DNA of 64,000 nt from Sandaracinaceae bacterium (GCA_020633195.1 JACKEC010000015.1:124001-188000), one strand, 5' to 3'. Shown: positions 1 to 9,447, numbered from the stretch's first letter. The notes: generated by a model from the letters alone, not told the origin. Translations and numbers: made by a program.

Positions 1-3000
1 CGGGAGGCGTGGCCACCGTGGAGCTCCTGCAGGCTGCGGACGTCGGTCGCGTGGTGCGCGAGGGTCGCGATCGCCTCGACCGCGGCGCGCGCGCCGGCGA
101 GCGTCGTGATGCAAGGCACGTTGTGCTGGACGGCGGCCGTCCGGATCGCCCAGCCGTCGAGGACCGAGGTGTGGCCGAGCGGCGTGTTCACGATCAGCGC
201 GACCTCGCCGCTCTTGATCGCGTCGACCACGTTGGGCCGGCCCTCGCTCCGCTTGAGCACCTCGCTCACCTCGAGCCCCGCCTCGCGCAGGGTGCGCGCG
301 GTGCCGCTGGTCGCGATCAGGGTGAAGCCGAGCTCCGAGAGCTGCTTGGCGATGGGGACGACCTGCGCGTGGTCTTGCGGGTTCACCGAGACGAACGCGG
401 TGCCCGACGAGGGGAGCCTCAGCCCCGCGGAGAGCTGCGCCTTGTAGTACGCGACCCCGAGCGTCTCGGAGGCGCCCATCACCTCGCCCGTCGAGCGCAT
501 CTCGGGGCTGAGCTTGGGGTCGACCCCGAGGAACTTGGCGAACGGGAAGACGGGCGCCTTCACGAAGAACTGCGGGACGTCGAGGTCGTCGACGAGGCCG
601 AGCTCCTCGAGCGTCTTGCCCATCATCAGGCGCGTCGCGATCTTCGCGAGCGGCACGCCGGTGGCCTTGGCCACGAAGGGGACGGTGCGCGACGCCCGCG
701 GGTTGACCTCGAGGACGTAGAGCTCGCCGTCGCAGATCGCGTACTGCGTGTTCATGAGGCCGACCACGCCGAGCGCGCGGGCCATGCGCCGCGTCGTCTC
801 GCGGATCTGTTGGAGCAGCGGCTCGGGGATGCCGACGGGCGGCAGGACGCAGCACGAGTCGCCGCTGTGGACGCCCGCCTCCTCGACGTGCTGCATGACG
901 CCCGCGATGACGCAGCGCTCGCCGTCGCAGAGCGCGTCGACGTCGACCTCGAGGGCGCCCTCGAGGAAGCGGTCGAGGAGCAGCGCGCCGCCCTCGGGCG
1001 CGGCGTCGAAGGCCGCGTTGACGAACCCGGAGAGCTCGTCCTCGCCGTAGACCACGGCCATCGCGCGCCCGCCGAGCACGAAGCTCGGCCGGACGAGGAC
1101 GGGGTAGCCGAGCTCGCGCGCGACGGCGGCGGCCTCCTCGCGCGTCCGCGCGAAGCCGTGCTCGGGGTAGCGGATCGAGAGCTCGCCGAGGAAGCGGTTG
1201 AAGCGCTCGCGGTCCTCGGCGAGGTCGATCGACTCGGGCTGCGTGCCGAGGATCTTCACCCCCGCCTCGGCGAGCGGCTTGGTGAGGTTCAGCGGCGTCT
1301 GCCCACCGAACTGCACGATGACGCCGTCCGGCTTCTCCTTGGCGATGATCTCGAGCGTGTCCTCGAGGGTCAGCGGCTCGAAGTAGAGGCGGTCGCTCGT
1401 GTCGTAGTCCGTCGAGACCGTCTCGGGGTTGCAGTTGACCATGATGCTCTGCACGCCGTCCTCGCGGAGCGCGAACGACGCGTGGCAGCAGCAGTAGTCG
1501 AACTCCAGCCCCTGCCCGATGCGGTTGGGGCCGGAGCCGAGGATCATGACCTTGGGGCCGTCCGTCGGCTCCGCCTCGCACTCCTCCTCGTAGGTCGAGT
1601 AGAGGTAGGGCGTGTGCGACTCGAACTCGGCCGCGCACGTGTCGACGCGCTTGTAGACGGGCTGGATGGACGCGGCCGCGCGTCGGGCGGCCACCTCGCC
1701 GCGCGTCGCGTCGCTCAGGTAGGCGATGCGCCGGTCGCTGAAGCCCATCTCCTTGGCGCGCCGGAGCGTCGCGTCGTCGATCGAGGCGAGCGCGCGGCCC
1801 CGCAACGAGCGTTGCAGGATCGCGAACTGGCGGATCTGGTCCAGGAACCAGGGGTCGAAGTGCGTGAGGCGCGCGACCGCCTCCACCGTCCAGCCGAGCT
1901 CGAGCGCGAGCACCACGATGCGGAGGCGGTCCTCGTGGGGGCGGCCGAGGAGCGCCGCGATCTCGGGCTCGTCCATCGGCGGGTACCGGTGCGGCTGCAC
2001 CGCCTCGAGCGAGCGGAGCGCCTTGAAGAGCGACTCCTTGAAGGTGCGCCCGATCGCCATCACCTCGCCGACCGACTTCATCTGCGTGCCGAGGATCTCG
2101 TCGGCGCCGGGGAACTTCTCGAACGCGAACTTCGGGATCTTGGTGACGACGTAGTCGACGGTCGGCTCGAACGCGGCCGGCGTCTTCTTGGTGATGTCGT
2201 TCGGGATCTCGTCGAGCGTGTAGCCGACGGCGAGCTTGGCCGCGACCTTGGCGATCGGGAAGCCGGTGGCCTTCGACGCGAGCGCGCTCGAGCGGCTCAC
2301 GCGCGGGTTCATCTCGATGACGACGAGGCGGCCGTCCTTCGGGCTCACCGCGAACTGCACGTTCGAGCCGCCCGTGTCGACGGCGACCTTGCGGAGGATC
2401 GCGATGGCCGCGTCCCGCATGCGCTGGTACTCGCGGTCGGTCAGCGTCTGCGCGGGCGCGACGGTGATCGAGTCGCCGGTGTGGACCCCCATCGGGTCCA
2501 CGTTCTCGATCGAGCAGATGATGACGACGTTGTCGTTCAGGTCGCGCATCACCTCGAGCTCGTACTCTTTCCAGCCGACGAGGGACTCGTCGATCTGGAC
2601 CTCGTGGACGGGCGACAGCTCGAGCCCCCGACGGCAGATCTCGTCGAGCTCGTCGGCGTTGTAGGCGATGCCGCCGCCGCTGCCGCCGAGCGTGAACGAT
2701 GGGCGGACGACGACCGGGAAGCCGTTCTCGGCGGCGAACGCGCGCGCCTCCTCCGCGCTCGAGACGACGACCGACTTGGGGACCTCGAGCCCGATCTCCT
2801 CCATCGCGCGCGAGAACTTCTGCCGGTCCTCCGCGAGCTCGATCGCGCCGACGGAGGCGCCGATCACCTCGACGCCGAGCCGCTCGAGGGCGCCGCGGCG
2901 GGCGACCTCCATGGTGAGGTTGAGCGCGGTCTGCCCGCCGACCGTGGGCAGGATCGCGTCGGGCCGCTCCCGCTCGAGCACCGCCTCGAGGTACTCGGGG

Positions 3001-3209
3001 GTGAGCGGCTCCACGTAGGTCCGGTGGGCCAGCTCCGGGTCGGTCATGATCGTGGCCGGGTTCGAGTTGATCAGGACCACCTCGAAGCCGTCCGCCTCGA
3101 GGGCCTTCACCGCCTGGGTGCCGGAGTAGTCGAACTCGCAGGCCTGGCCGATCACGATCGGGCCGGAGCCGACGACGAGGATGCGATGGAGGTCGGTGCG
3201 CCTAGGCAT
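1..3209 (-). CDS. carB: Carbamoyl-phosphate synthase large subunit (3' end cut by window)
   Basis: Makes carbamoyl phosphate from ammonia, bicarbonate and two ATP in the cytoplasm, using ammonia channelled from CarA, for pyrimidine and arginine synthesis. The reverse-strand translation starts MPRRTDLHRILVVGSGP and carries the two duplicated nucleotide-binding signatures, GSGPIVIGQ near the N-terminus and GSGPNRIGQGLEFDY near the middle, as expected of the two ATP-grasp halves. A C-terminal MGS-like allosteric domain follows. About 1069 codons lie in the window against about 1073 in E. coli, so only the last few residues are missing. Its ATG overlaps the carA stop by 8 nt, indicating translational coupling. 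Confidence 0.97.
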   Translation of the reverse strand, partial: MPRRTDLHRILVVGSGPIVIGQACEFDYSGTQAVKALEADGFEVVLINSNPATIMTDPELAHRTYVEPLTPEYLEAVLERERPDAILPTVGGQTALNLTMEVARRGALERLGVEVIGASVGAIELAEDRQKFSRAMEEIGLEVPKSVVVSSAEEARAFAAENGFPVVVRPSFTLGGSGGGIAYNADELDEICRRGLELSPVHEVQIDESLVGWKEYELEVMRDLNDNVVIICSIENVDPMGVHTGDSITVAPAQTLTDREYQRMRDAAIAILRKVAVDTGGSNVQFAVSPKDGRLVVIEMNPRVSRSSALASKATGFPIAKVAAKLAVGYTLDEIPNDITKKTPAAFEPTVDYVVTKIPKFAFEKFPGADEILGTQMKSVGEVMAIGRTFKESLFKALRSLEAVQPHRYPPMDEPEIAALLGRPHEDRLRIVVLALELGWTVEAVARLTHFDPWFLDQIRQFAILQRSLRGRALASIDDATLRRAKEMGFSDRRIAYLSDATRGEVAARRAAASIQPVYKRVDTCAAEFESHTPYLYSTYEEECEAEPTDGPKVMILGSGPNRIGQGLEFDYCCCHASFALREDGVQSIMVNCNPETVSTDYDTSDRLYFEPLTLEDTLEIIAKEKPDGVIVQFGGQTPLNLTKPLAEAGVKILGTQPESIDLAEDRERFNRFLGELSIRYPEHGFARTREEAAAVARELGYPVLVRPSFVLGGRAMAVVYGEDELSGFVNAAFDAAPEGGALLLDRFLEGALEVDVDALCDGERCVIAGVMQHVEEAGVHSGDSCCVLPPVGIPEPLLQQIRETTRRMARALGVVGLMNTQYAICDGELYVLEVNPRASRTVPFVAKATGVPLAKIATRLMMGKTLEELGLVDDLDVPQFFVKAPVFPFAKFLGVDPKLSPEMRSTGEVMGASETLGVAYYKAQLSAGLRLPSSGTAFVSVNPQDHAQVVPIAKQLSELGFTLIATSGTARTLREAGLEVSEVLKRSEGRPNVVDAIKSGEVALIVNTPLGHTSVLDGWAIRTAAVQHNVPCITTLAGARAAVEAIATLAHHATDVRSLQELHGGHAS

Positions 3210-4344
3210 GCTGGCTCCTCCACGCGTCCATCGCGCGCACGAACCGCTCGAAGAGGTGCGACGCGTCGCGCGGCCCGGGCGCCGCCTCCGGGTGGTACTG
3301 CACGCTGAACGCGGAGGCGCCCTCGAGCTGGATCCCCGCGAGCGTGTGGTCGTTGAGGTTGACGTGCGTGACCTGCACGCCGGCCTCCGCGGGGAAGCTC
3401 TCGGGGTCGATCGCGAAGCCGTGGTTCTGGCTCGTGATCTCGACCCGGCCCGTCGTCAGGTCCTTGACCGGGTGGTTCGCGCCGCGGTGGCCGAACTTGA
3501 GCTTGTAGCTGCGCGCGCCGGCCGCGAGGCAGAGGAGCTGGTGGCCGAGGCAGATGCCGAAGATCGGGACGCGGCCGAGCAGCGCCCGCACGTTGTCGAT
3601 GCCGTAGCGGACGGGCTCGGGATCGCCGGGGCCGTTCGAGAGCATCACCCCATCCGGCTCGAGCGCGAGCACGTCCGCGGCGGGGTGGTCGGCGGGCACG
3701 ACGGTGACGCGGCAGCCGACGTCGACGAGGCGCCGCAGGATGTTCCGCTTCACGCCGAAGTCGTAGACGACCACGTGATGCTGCCGGCCGTTCGGCGCGG
3801 GGTGCGCGACGCGCCCGAGCGCCGGGCTCGCCTCGTCCCAGCCGTACGGCTCGCGGGCGGTGACCGTCCGCGCGAGGTCCGAGCCCGTCATGTCGGGCAG
3901 GCCGCGGGCGCGGAGCACCAGCGCCTCCACGCCCTGCGCCGCGTCCCCGATGACCCCGCGCATGGTGCCGCGCGAGCGCAGGTGACGGACGAGCGCGCGC
4001 GTGTCGATCCCCGCGATCCCGGGGACGCCCTCGGCCTCGAGGAACGAGTCGAGGGTGCGCGTGTGGCGCCAGTTGCTCGCGATGCCGCTCGCCTCTTTGA
4101 CGACGAGCGCGCTCAGGAACACGCGGCGCGATTCGAAGTCCTCCGGCGCGATCCCGTAGTTGCCCATCATCGGGTAGGTCATCGTCACGACCTGGCCGGC
4201 GTACGACGGGTCGCCGAGGATCTCCTGGTAGCCGCTCATCGCGGTGTTGAAGACGACCTCGCCGCCGGCGTCCGTGAGGGACCCGAACCGGTGGCCGGAG
4301 AAGGCGCGGCCATCCTCCAAGACGAGCAGGGCGAGTGGCGACAT
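3202..4344 (-). CDS. carA: Carbamoyl-phosphate synthase small (glutaminase) subunit
   Basis: Hydrolyses glutamine and passes ammonia to CarB. The 380 residues match the family length (382 in E. coli). The N-terminal CPSase domain is followed by a class I glutamine amidotransferase domain with the nucleophile elbow FGICLGHQLL and the His/Glu pair in FSVQYHPEAAPGPRD. The start ATG lies 3 nt after the stop of the upstream COG0523 GTPase gene, and the stop overlaps carB by 8 nt, so HD hydrolase, GTPase, carA and carB are probably transcribed together. Confidence 0.97.
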   Translation of the reverse strand: MSPLALLVLEDGRAFSGHRFGSLTDAGGEVVFNTAMSGYQEILGDPSYAGQVVTMTYPMMGNYGIAPEDFESRRVFLSALVVKEASGIASNWRHTRTLDSFLEAEGVPGIAGIDTRALVRHLRSRGTMRGVIGDAAQGVEALVLRARGLPDMTGSDLARTVTAREPYGWDEASPALGRVAHPAPNGRQHHVVVYDFGVKRNILRRLVDVGCRVTVVPADHPAADVLALEPDGVMLSNGPGDPEPVRYGIDNVRALLGRVPIFGICLGHQLLCLAAGARSYKLKFGHRGANHPVKDLTTGRVEITSQNHGFAIDPESFPAEAGVQVTHVNLNDHTLAGIQLEGASAFSVQYHPEAAPGPRDASHLFERFVRAMDAWRSQHA

Positions 4345-4347
4345 GGC

Positions 4348-5577
4348 TCAGTGGTGGTGGCCTTCGTGGCCCGGTTCGTTCAGGTCTTGGCCGAAGCCCT
4401 CGGGCAGCGGCTCGAAGGGATCGTCGAGGAGGCTCCAGCTGCGCGGATCGCTCGCGGCGAGGTCGTCGTCGACGAGGCACGCGTCGAGGCGCCGGGTGAT
4501 CCCCGCCTCGTCCATGTCGATGCCGATCAGGACGATCTCGTGCAGGCGGTCGCCCCAGCGCGGATCCCAGCGCTCCTCGGGGCACGGCTCCGGGCGCTCG
4601 CCGGTCGGCCAGCCCTCCGCCCACCACGGGGTCTTGGCCTCCCACACGCGGCGGTCGCCCACGATGGCGAGCTCGAAGCAGACGTCGGGGCGCGTCGCGA
4701 TCCAGAAGAAGCCCTTGCCGCGAAGCACGCCCGCGAAGGGGCGGTCGTCCTCGAGCAGGCGGAGCAGCTTGGTCGGCTCGAACGGCTTGCGGCGCCGGTA
4801 GACGAAGCTCGAGATCCCGTACTCGAGGGTCTCCGGGACGTGCTCGCCCTCGAGCTCCTGCAGCCACCCCGCCGAGTGCTTGGCCTGCTCCATGTCGAAG
4901 CGGTGCGTGTCGAAGATCAGCGAAAGCGGCACCGCGGAGCGCTCCGTGCGCACGATCTCGGCGTTCGGGTTGAGGTGGTGGATCACCGACTCGACGCGCT
5001 CGAGCTCGGAGCGGTCGACCAGGTCGGTCTTGTTCAAGAGGATCAGGTCGGCGAACTCGACCTGGTCGAGCAGCAGGTCGGTCACCGTGCGTTCGTCCTC
5101 GGGCGTCGCCTCGACGCCGCGCTCGGTCAGCCGCTCGCCCGCTCGGTAGAGGCCGAGCCAGGTCGACGCGTCGACGACGGTGACCATCGTGTCGATCCGG
5201 GTGAGCGACTCGAGCGTGGTGCCGTCCTCGAGGTCCCAGGTGAACGCCTGCGCGACGGGGATGGGCTCGCTGATGCCGGTCGACTCGACGAGGAGCGCGT
5301 CGAAGCGGCCCGCGCGCGCGAGCTCCGTGACCTCCTTCACGAGGTCGTCGCGGAGGGTGCAGCAGATGCACCCGTTGCTCATCTCGACCATCGGCTCGTC
5401 GAGCCGGGTGAGGCCGCCGTCGCGCACGAGCTGCGCGTCGATGTTCACCTCGCTCATGTCGTTGACGATCACCGCGACGCGGCGCCCCTCGCGGTTCGCG
5501 AGGACGTGGTTGAGGAGCGTGGTCTTGCCGGCGCCGAGGAAGCCGCTCAGCACCGTGACGGGGAGGCGTTCACCCAT
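4348..5577 (-). CDS. COG0523 (CobW-like) G3E GTPase, putative metallochaperone
   Basis: A 409-aa GTPase of the G3E/COG0523 family, whose members insert or supply metals, often zinc, to client enzymes. The Walker A motif GFLGAGKTTLLNHVL sits at the N-terminus, and the family metal-binding motif CxCC is present in SNGCICC. A NKTDL motif supports GTP specificity, a CobW C-terminal domain follows, and the tail ends in a His-rich HEGHHH. It is encoded 3 nt upstream of carA and 9 nt after an HD hydrolase gene. The metal and client are not shown by the sequence; no Zur-like operator was recognised. Confidence 0.9.
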   Translation of the reverse strand: MGERLPVTVLSGFLGAGKTTLLNHVLANREGRRVAVIVNDMSEVNIDAQLVRDGGLTRLDEPMVEMSNGCICCTLRDDLVKEVTELARAGRFDALLVESTGISEPIPVAQAFTWDLEDGTTLESLTRIDTMVTVVDASTWLGLYRAGERLTERGVEATPEDERTVTDLLLDQVEFADLILLNKTDLVDRSELERVESVIHHLNPNAEIVRTERSAVPLSLIFDTHRFDMEQAKHSAGWLQELEGEHVPETLEYGISSFVYRRRKPFEPTKLLRLLEDDRPFAGVLRGKGFFWIATRPDVCFELAIVGDRRVWEAKTPWWAEGWPTGERPEPCPEERWDPRWGDRLHEIVLIGIDMDEAGITRRLDACLVDDDLAASDPRSWSLLDDPFEPLPEGFGQDLNEPGHEGHHH

Positions 5578-5586
5578 GGCGGGAGC

Positions 5587-6165
5587 CTACCAACGACCGA
5601 GCGCCCAGCACGCCGGATCCGCGTGCCGCGCGCGCAAGAGCGCGAAGGCCTCGCCAGCGACCGCGAGGCCGCGATCGTCGAAGTTGCCGTCGTTCATCCA
5701 GAACTCGTGGAGGTCGCCGCGGCCCTGGCGCTCGTAGATCAGCGCCTTGGTCATCATCTGGATCTTGTCGGCGGCCTTCACCACGCGCGCCTCGAGCGAC
5801 TCGCCGCGGGCGGCCTCGTGGAAGACGGTCGCGTCGGGGAGGAGCCGGTCGGCGATCCCCGCCTCGAGCTCGGTGAGCGCCGCCTTCATCTCGGGCGTCT
5901 TCTGCGGCATCGGGACGTCGCCCGTCTTCGCCTCGGGCGCGTCGTGGACGAGCGCCATGCGGAGCGCCTTCTCGCCGTCGATCGCGACGCCCTCCGCTCG
6001 CAGCGCGTCGACGAGCAGCATCACCGTCACCGCGACCGCGTGGCTGTGGTCGGCGATGGACTCGCAGGGCCGGATCCCGCGCAGGAGCCAGCCGGTGCGC
6101 GGCAGGTCGGAGAGCGGGTCCAGACCCACCAGGGTGTCCACGATGCGGGCAGCGCGTTCGGTCAT
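5587..6165 (-). CDS. HD-domain hydrolase, YfbR/HDDC2-like (possible nucleotidase)
   Basis: A 192-aa single-domain protein with the metal-binding pattern of the HD superfamily: ADHSHAV, then VHDAPEAKTGD, then KAADKIQ. The spacing and length resemble 5'-deoxynucleotidase YfbR and HDDC2 proteins, which dephosphorylate (deoxy)nucleoside monophosphates; that activity is inferred. The open frame runs far upstream, but the sequence before the ATG at 6165 is compositionally biased shadow, so this ATG was chosen. First gene of the probable HD-COG0523-carA-carB operon and divergent from the sigma factor at 6247. Confidence 0.8.
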   Translation of the reverse strand: MTERAARIVDTLVGLDPLSDLPRTGWLLRGIRPCESIADHSHAVAVTVMLLVDALRAEGVAIDGEKALRMALVHDAPEAKTGDVPMPQKTPEMKAALTELEAGIADRLLPDATVFHEAARGESLEARVVKAADKIQMMTKALIYERQGRGDLHEFWMNDGNFDDRGLAVAGEAFALLRARHADPACWALGRW

Positions 6166-6246
6166 CGAGCCGCCGGGATAGCACGGCTCCCGGGAGAGGC
6201 TGCGTGTGAGCAATCTCACGTATGGTGAGAACGGCCCCGGACTCGC

Positions 6247-6855
6247 GTGGCACCCAACCCCGTGGCCGCAGACCGCGCGAGCAACGTCGTCCCGTTCCCC
6301 GGGCCCCGCAAAGTGGAGCCCGAGCTGATCGCCGCGCTCGCGGCCGGCGACTCCGACGCGATCACGCGGACCTACCGAGAGCACGCCCCCAAGGTGCGCG
6401 CCTACGCGCGGCGCATGCTCGGCGACGAGGCGGCCGCCGAGGACGTGGTGCACGACGCGTTCGTGGCGCTCCCCCGCGCCATGGAGGCGTTCCGCGGGGA
6501 CTCGAAGATCGACACCTTCCTCATCGCCATCGCGGTGAACCTGTGCCGTCGGCGCCTCCGGTCGAGCCTGCGCGGCAAGCGCGCCGTGGAGCGGATGGAG
6601 CAGCGCGCGGTCGAGCCGCCGGTGCGCACGCCGGAGGCGGAGGCGCGCCGGCGCGAGCTCGCGGCCGCGCTGACCCGGGGGCTCGAGACGCTCTCCGTCG
6701 AGCACCGCGAGGTCTTCGTGCTCTGCGCCGTCGAGGAGCGGAGCTCCCCCGAGGTCGCGGCGCTCCTCGATCTGCCCGAGGGGACCATCCGGACGCGGCT
6801 CTTCCACGCCCGCAAGCGGCTCCGCGCGTTCCTCGAGCGCGAGGGCGTCCGATGA
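6247..6855 (+). CDS. ECF-type RNA polymerase sigma factor
   Basis: A 202-aa sigma-70 family factor of the extracytoplasmic function type. Region 2 contains YREHAPKVRAYARRMLGDE followed by AEDVVHDAFVALPRAM, and region 4 contains LPEGTIRTRLFHARKRL, the helix-turn-helix that reads the -35 element. It starts at a GTG. The stop overlaps the next gene by 4 nt (ATGA), so it is translationally coupled to a membrane protein that is its probable regulator or output. Target promoters cannot be named from the sequence. Confidence 0.92.
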   Translation: MAPNPVAADRASNVVPFPGPRKVEPELIAALAAGDSDAITRTYREHAPKVRAYARRMLGDEAAAEDVVHDAFVALPRAMEAFRGDSKIDTFLIAIAVNLCRRRLRSSLRGKRAVERMEQRAVEPPVRTPEAEARRRELAAALTRGLETLSVEHREVFVLCAVEERSSPEVAALLDLPEGTIRTRLFHARKRLRAFLEREGVR

Positions 6856-7829
6856 ACGACGACGACGATCTGCTCGAGGAGGCGCTCGGCGCGCTCCGCG
6901 ACGACGCCTCCGATCCGAGCGAGGCGACGCTGGGGCGGATCCTCGAGAGCCTCGACGGCGACGTTCTGCTCGACGAGGCCTGCGCGGCGCTGCGCGCTCA
7001 GTCGACGAACGCCGAGTCGATGCCCGAGGACGACGCCACGCTCGATCGGATCCACGCGAGCCTGGCCGGCGCCGCGCCCCTCGACGCGACCCTCGACGAG
7101 GCGGTCGACGCGCTCCGCGAGACGCGCGCCCCCGCGCGCCGGCCGCGCTGGGCGCTCGCCGCGGCGGCGGCGGTCGCGCTCGCGATGGTGCTCGGCGGGC
7201 CCACCGCGTGGGCGTGGTCGACGGGGCGGCTCCCCGCGATCCTCGCGACCCTGGGCTGGTCGCCGCGCGAGGTCGCGCCACCCCCGCCGCGACCGTCACG
7301 GCCCCCGCTCGAAGCGCCCGTCGAGACGCCCGTCGAGACGCCCGTCGAGGCGCCCGTCGTCGCACCCGCTCACTCCGTCGTCGCGCCCGCGCCGGCTCCC
7401 GTCGTCGCTCCCGCGCCGGCCCCCGTCGCGCCGCGCGTGCCCCCGGCTCCGCGCCGGGTCGACGCGCCGGACCCGATCGCGGCCGCCGAGCCCCCGGCCT
7501 TGGAGGCGCCCGACGCCCCCGAGGGGCCCGAGCCGGACAGCCCGGAGACGCGCTCCTTCGCGGCCGCCTTCGACGCGCACCGCGGCGGCGACCCACAACT
7601 CGCCTTGCGGTTGTGGGACGCCCACCTCGCGGCCTATCCGCGCGGCCGCTTCGAGCTCGAGGCGCGCTACAACCGCGCGCTCACCCAGCTCCGGCTCGGG
7701 CGCCTCGACGAGGCGCGCGAGGCGCTCGTCCCGTTCGCCGAGGGCGCGCACGGCGCGTACCGCCGGGCCGAGGCGGGGCGCCTCGTGGCGGCGCTCGACG
7801 AAGCGATGGCCGCGCGGCGAATCGAGTGA
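6852..7829 (+). CDS. Membrane protein coupled to ECF sigma factor (putative anti-sigma/TPR)
   Basis: A 325-aa protein with an acidic cytoplasmic N-terminus of about 95 residues containing two to three copies of a motif like DDATLDRIHASL. One membrane helix (ALAAAAAVALAMVLGGPTAWAW) follows, then a long Pro/Ala/Val linker with repeats such as ETPVETPVEAPV, and a C-terminal helical segment resembling a TPR hairpin (YNRALTQLRLGRLDEAREAL). The 4-nt overlap with the sigma factor gene and the topology suggest an anti-sigma-like role, but no zinc-binding anti-sigma motif is visible. The C-terminal half would lie in the periplasm. Confidence 0.75.
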   Translation: MNDDDDLLEEALGALRDDASDPSEATLGRILESLDGDVLLDEACAALRAQSTNAESMPEDDATLDRIHASLAGAAPLDATLDEAVDALRETRAPARRPRWALAAAAAVALAMVLGGPTAWAWSTGRLPAILATLGWSPREVAPPPPRPSRPPLEAPVETPVETPVEAPVVAPAHSVVAPAPAPVVAPAPAPVAPRVPPAPRRVDAPDPIAAAEPPALEAPDAPEGPEPDSPETRSFAAAFDAHRGGDPQLALRLWDAHLAAYPRGRFELEARYNRALTQLRLGRLDEAREALVPFAEGAHGAYRRAEAGRLVAALDEAMAARRIE

Positions 7830-7860
7830 ACGGACCGGCTCGGTGCGGGCACCACGAAGC

Positions 7861-9447
7861 ATGACGCGTTGCTCGGCGCTCCTCTCGGTCCTGCTCGTCG
7901 CCGCTCCGGCGAACGCGCAGACCGAAGAGGCACCTCCGGAGGAGCCGGTGACGCTCGACGTGCAGGCCGCGGAGGTCGTCGACCCCGAGGCGCTGCGCGC
8001 CGCGCTCGAGGACGACCTCGGCGTCGAGGTCCGGCTCGTGCAGGACGGACCCGCCCGCGTGATCATCGCGCTCGACGAGGACGGGCGGCTCACCCTGCGG
8101 GTCCGCCGGCCCGACGGCGACGTGCTCGAGCGCGCGACCGAGCCGGACGGCGGCCCCGAGCGCACGGTCACCACGGTGCGCCTCCTCGTGGCCAACCTCG
8201 TCCGTGACGAGTCCGGCGAGCTGCTCGCGCTCCTCCGCATCGAGCGCGCGCCGGCCGAGGCGCCCGAGGAGCCAGAGGCGCCCGAGGAGCCGCAGGAGCC
8301 GACGCCGCCCGTCGTGATCGTCGCCGAGCCCGAAGCGCCGGAGCCGCTCGAGGCGCCCGAGCCCGAGCTCGAGACCCACCCGATGGCGGTCGACTTCGCG
8401 CCCTTCGTCGGCTTCTCCAGCGCCGGCCAGGGCCACGACCGACGCAACGTCGCGCTCGGCGTGATCGGCGCGCTCTCGGGCCAGATCGAGGGGGTGAGCC
8501 TCTCCGGTGTCTTCGACCTGACGCTCGGCGAGGTGCGCGGGCTGCAGCTCGCGGGGGTCGCCGCGATCTCCGCCCGCCGCGTCCGCGGCGCTCAGATCGG
8601 GCTCGTCGGCGTGGCCGCGGACCGGGTCGAGGGCCTCCAGCTCACCGGCGTCGCGTCGATCGCCGCGGGCGCGCTCGACGGGCTGCAGCTGTCGATGGTC
8701 AACGTCGCCGCGGGTCCCGCGCGCGGAGCGCAGATGGGCATCGTCAACGTCGCCACCGCCGACGAGCTGCTCGGCGTCGAGGGCATGCAGCTCGGGCTCG
8801 TCAACGTCGCCGCCGGGGTCACCCGCGGCGCGCAGCTCGGGCTGACCAACATCGCCTCGAGCACCGTCGAGGGGCTGCAGCTCGGGCTCGTCAACATCGC
8901 CGGCGGTCGCGTCCACGGCGTGCAGCTCGGGCTCGTCAACATCGCCGAGGCCGCCGACGTGTCGATCGGGCTCGTCAACGTCCAGCACGCGGGCCGCGCG
9001 CAGCTCCGGGTCGGCGTCGACACCAACGGCTACCTCGGCGCGACCCTCGTCCACGGCGCCGGCGTCAGCCGTTGGCTCCTGTTCGCCGCGGGCAACCCGT
9101 TCCTCGAGCAGCGCCCCGGCGGCCTCGCAGGGGTCGGGATGGGCTTCCGCATCGAGCCGAGCGACATCCTCCACGTCGACCTCGAGGTCGCGCAGTCGGT
9201 CGTCCTCGACCGCTCGCTGAGCCAGCGCGGCCCCGACCTCATCACCGACCTGCGCGTGTTGTTCGGCGTCGAGATCTTCGAGGGCTTCGCGATCTTCGGC
9301 GCCCTCGGTTACCGGTTCCACTACACCTCCGACCGCACCGACGCGGTCGAGCTCGGCGCGCCGTTCGCCGAGTCCGTGCTCGCCTCCACGGCCACGTCCC
9401 TCTGGCGCGGCTGGCCCACGATCCAGGCGGGCGTCGAGTTGTTCTGA
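7861..9447 (+). CDS. Secreted protein with LA_2272-type surface repeats
   Basis: A 528-aa exported protein. The signal peptide ends ...VAAPANAQ. A mixed alpha/beta N-terminal domain of about 130 residues is followed by a Glu/Pro-rich linker, then about ten tandem copies of a repeat of roughly 20 residues with consensus GxQLGLVNIAxG (8460-9010), and a C-terminal region that may form an outer-membrane barrel. The repeats resemble the LA_2272 surface repeat described in Leptospira; that assignment is by pattern. An in-frame GTG at 7843 would give six extra residues; the ATG at 7861 best positions the signal peptide. It follows the sigma/membrane pair by 31 nt and is probably co-transcribed. Confidence 0.8.
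   Translation: MTRCSALLSVLLVAAPANAQTEEAPPEEPVTLDVQAAEVVDPEALRAALEDDLGVEVRLVQDGPARVIIALDEDGRLTLRVRRPDGDVLERATEPDGGPERTVTTVRLLVANLVRDESGELLALLRIERAPAEAPEEPEAPEEPQEPTPPVVIVAEPEAPEPLEAPEPELETHPMAVDFAPFVGFSSAGQGHDRRNVALGVIGALSGQIEGVSLSGVFDLTLGEVRGLQLAGVAAISARRVRGAQIGLVGVAADRVEGLQLTGVASIAAGALDGLQLSMVNVAAGPARGAQMGIVNVATADELLGVEGMQLGLVNVAAGVTRGAQLGLTNIASSTVEGLQLGLVNIAGGRVHGVQLGLVNIAEAADVSIGLVNVQHAGRAQLRVGVDTNGYLGATLVHGAGVSRWLLFAAGNPFLEQRPGGLAGVGMGFRIEPSDILHVDLEVAQSVVLDRSLSQRGPDLITDLRVLFGVEIFEGFAIFGALGYRFHYTSDRTDAVELGAPFAESVLASTATSLWRGWPTIQAGVELF

Noticed and set aside
9..3308. A 1099-codon plus-strand open frame
   Set aside because: It is the antisense shadow of carB/carA in G+C-rich DNA; the reverse strand encodes unmistakable CarB and CarA.
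7309..7440. Tandem DNA repeat (CCCGTCGAGACG-like) as a minisatellite
   Set aside because: It is in frame within the Pro/Val/Ala linker of the sigma-coupled membrane protein and encodes the ETPVETPVEAPV repeat.
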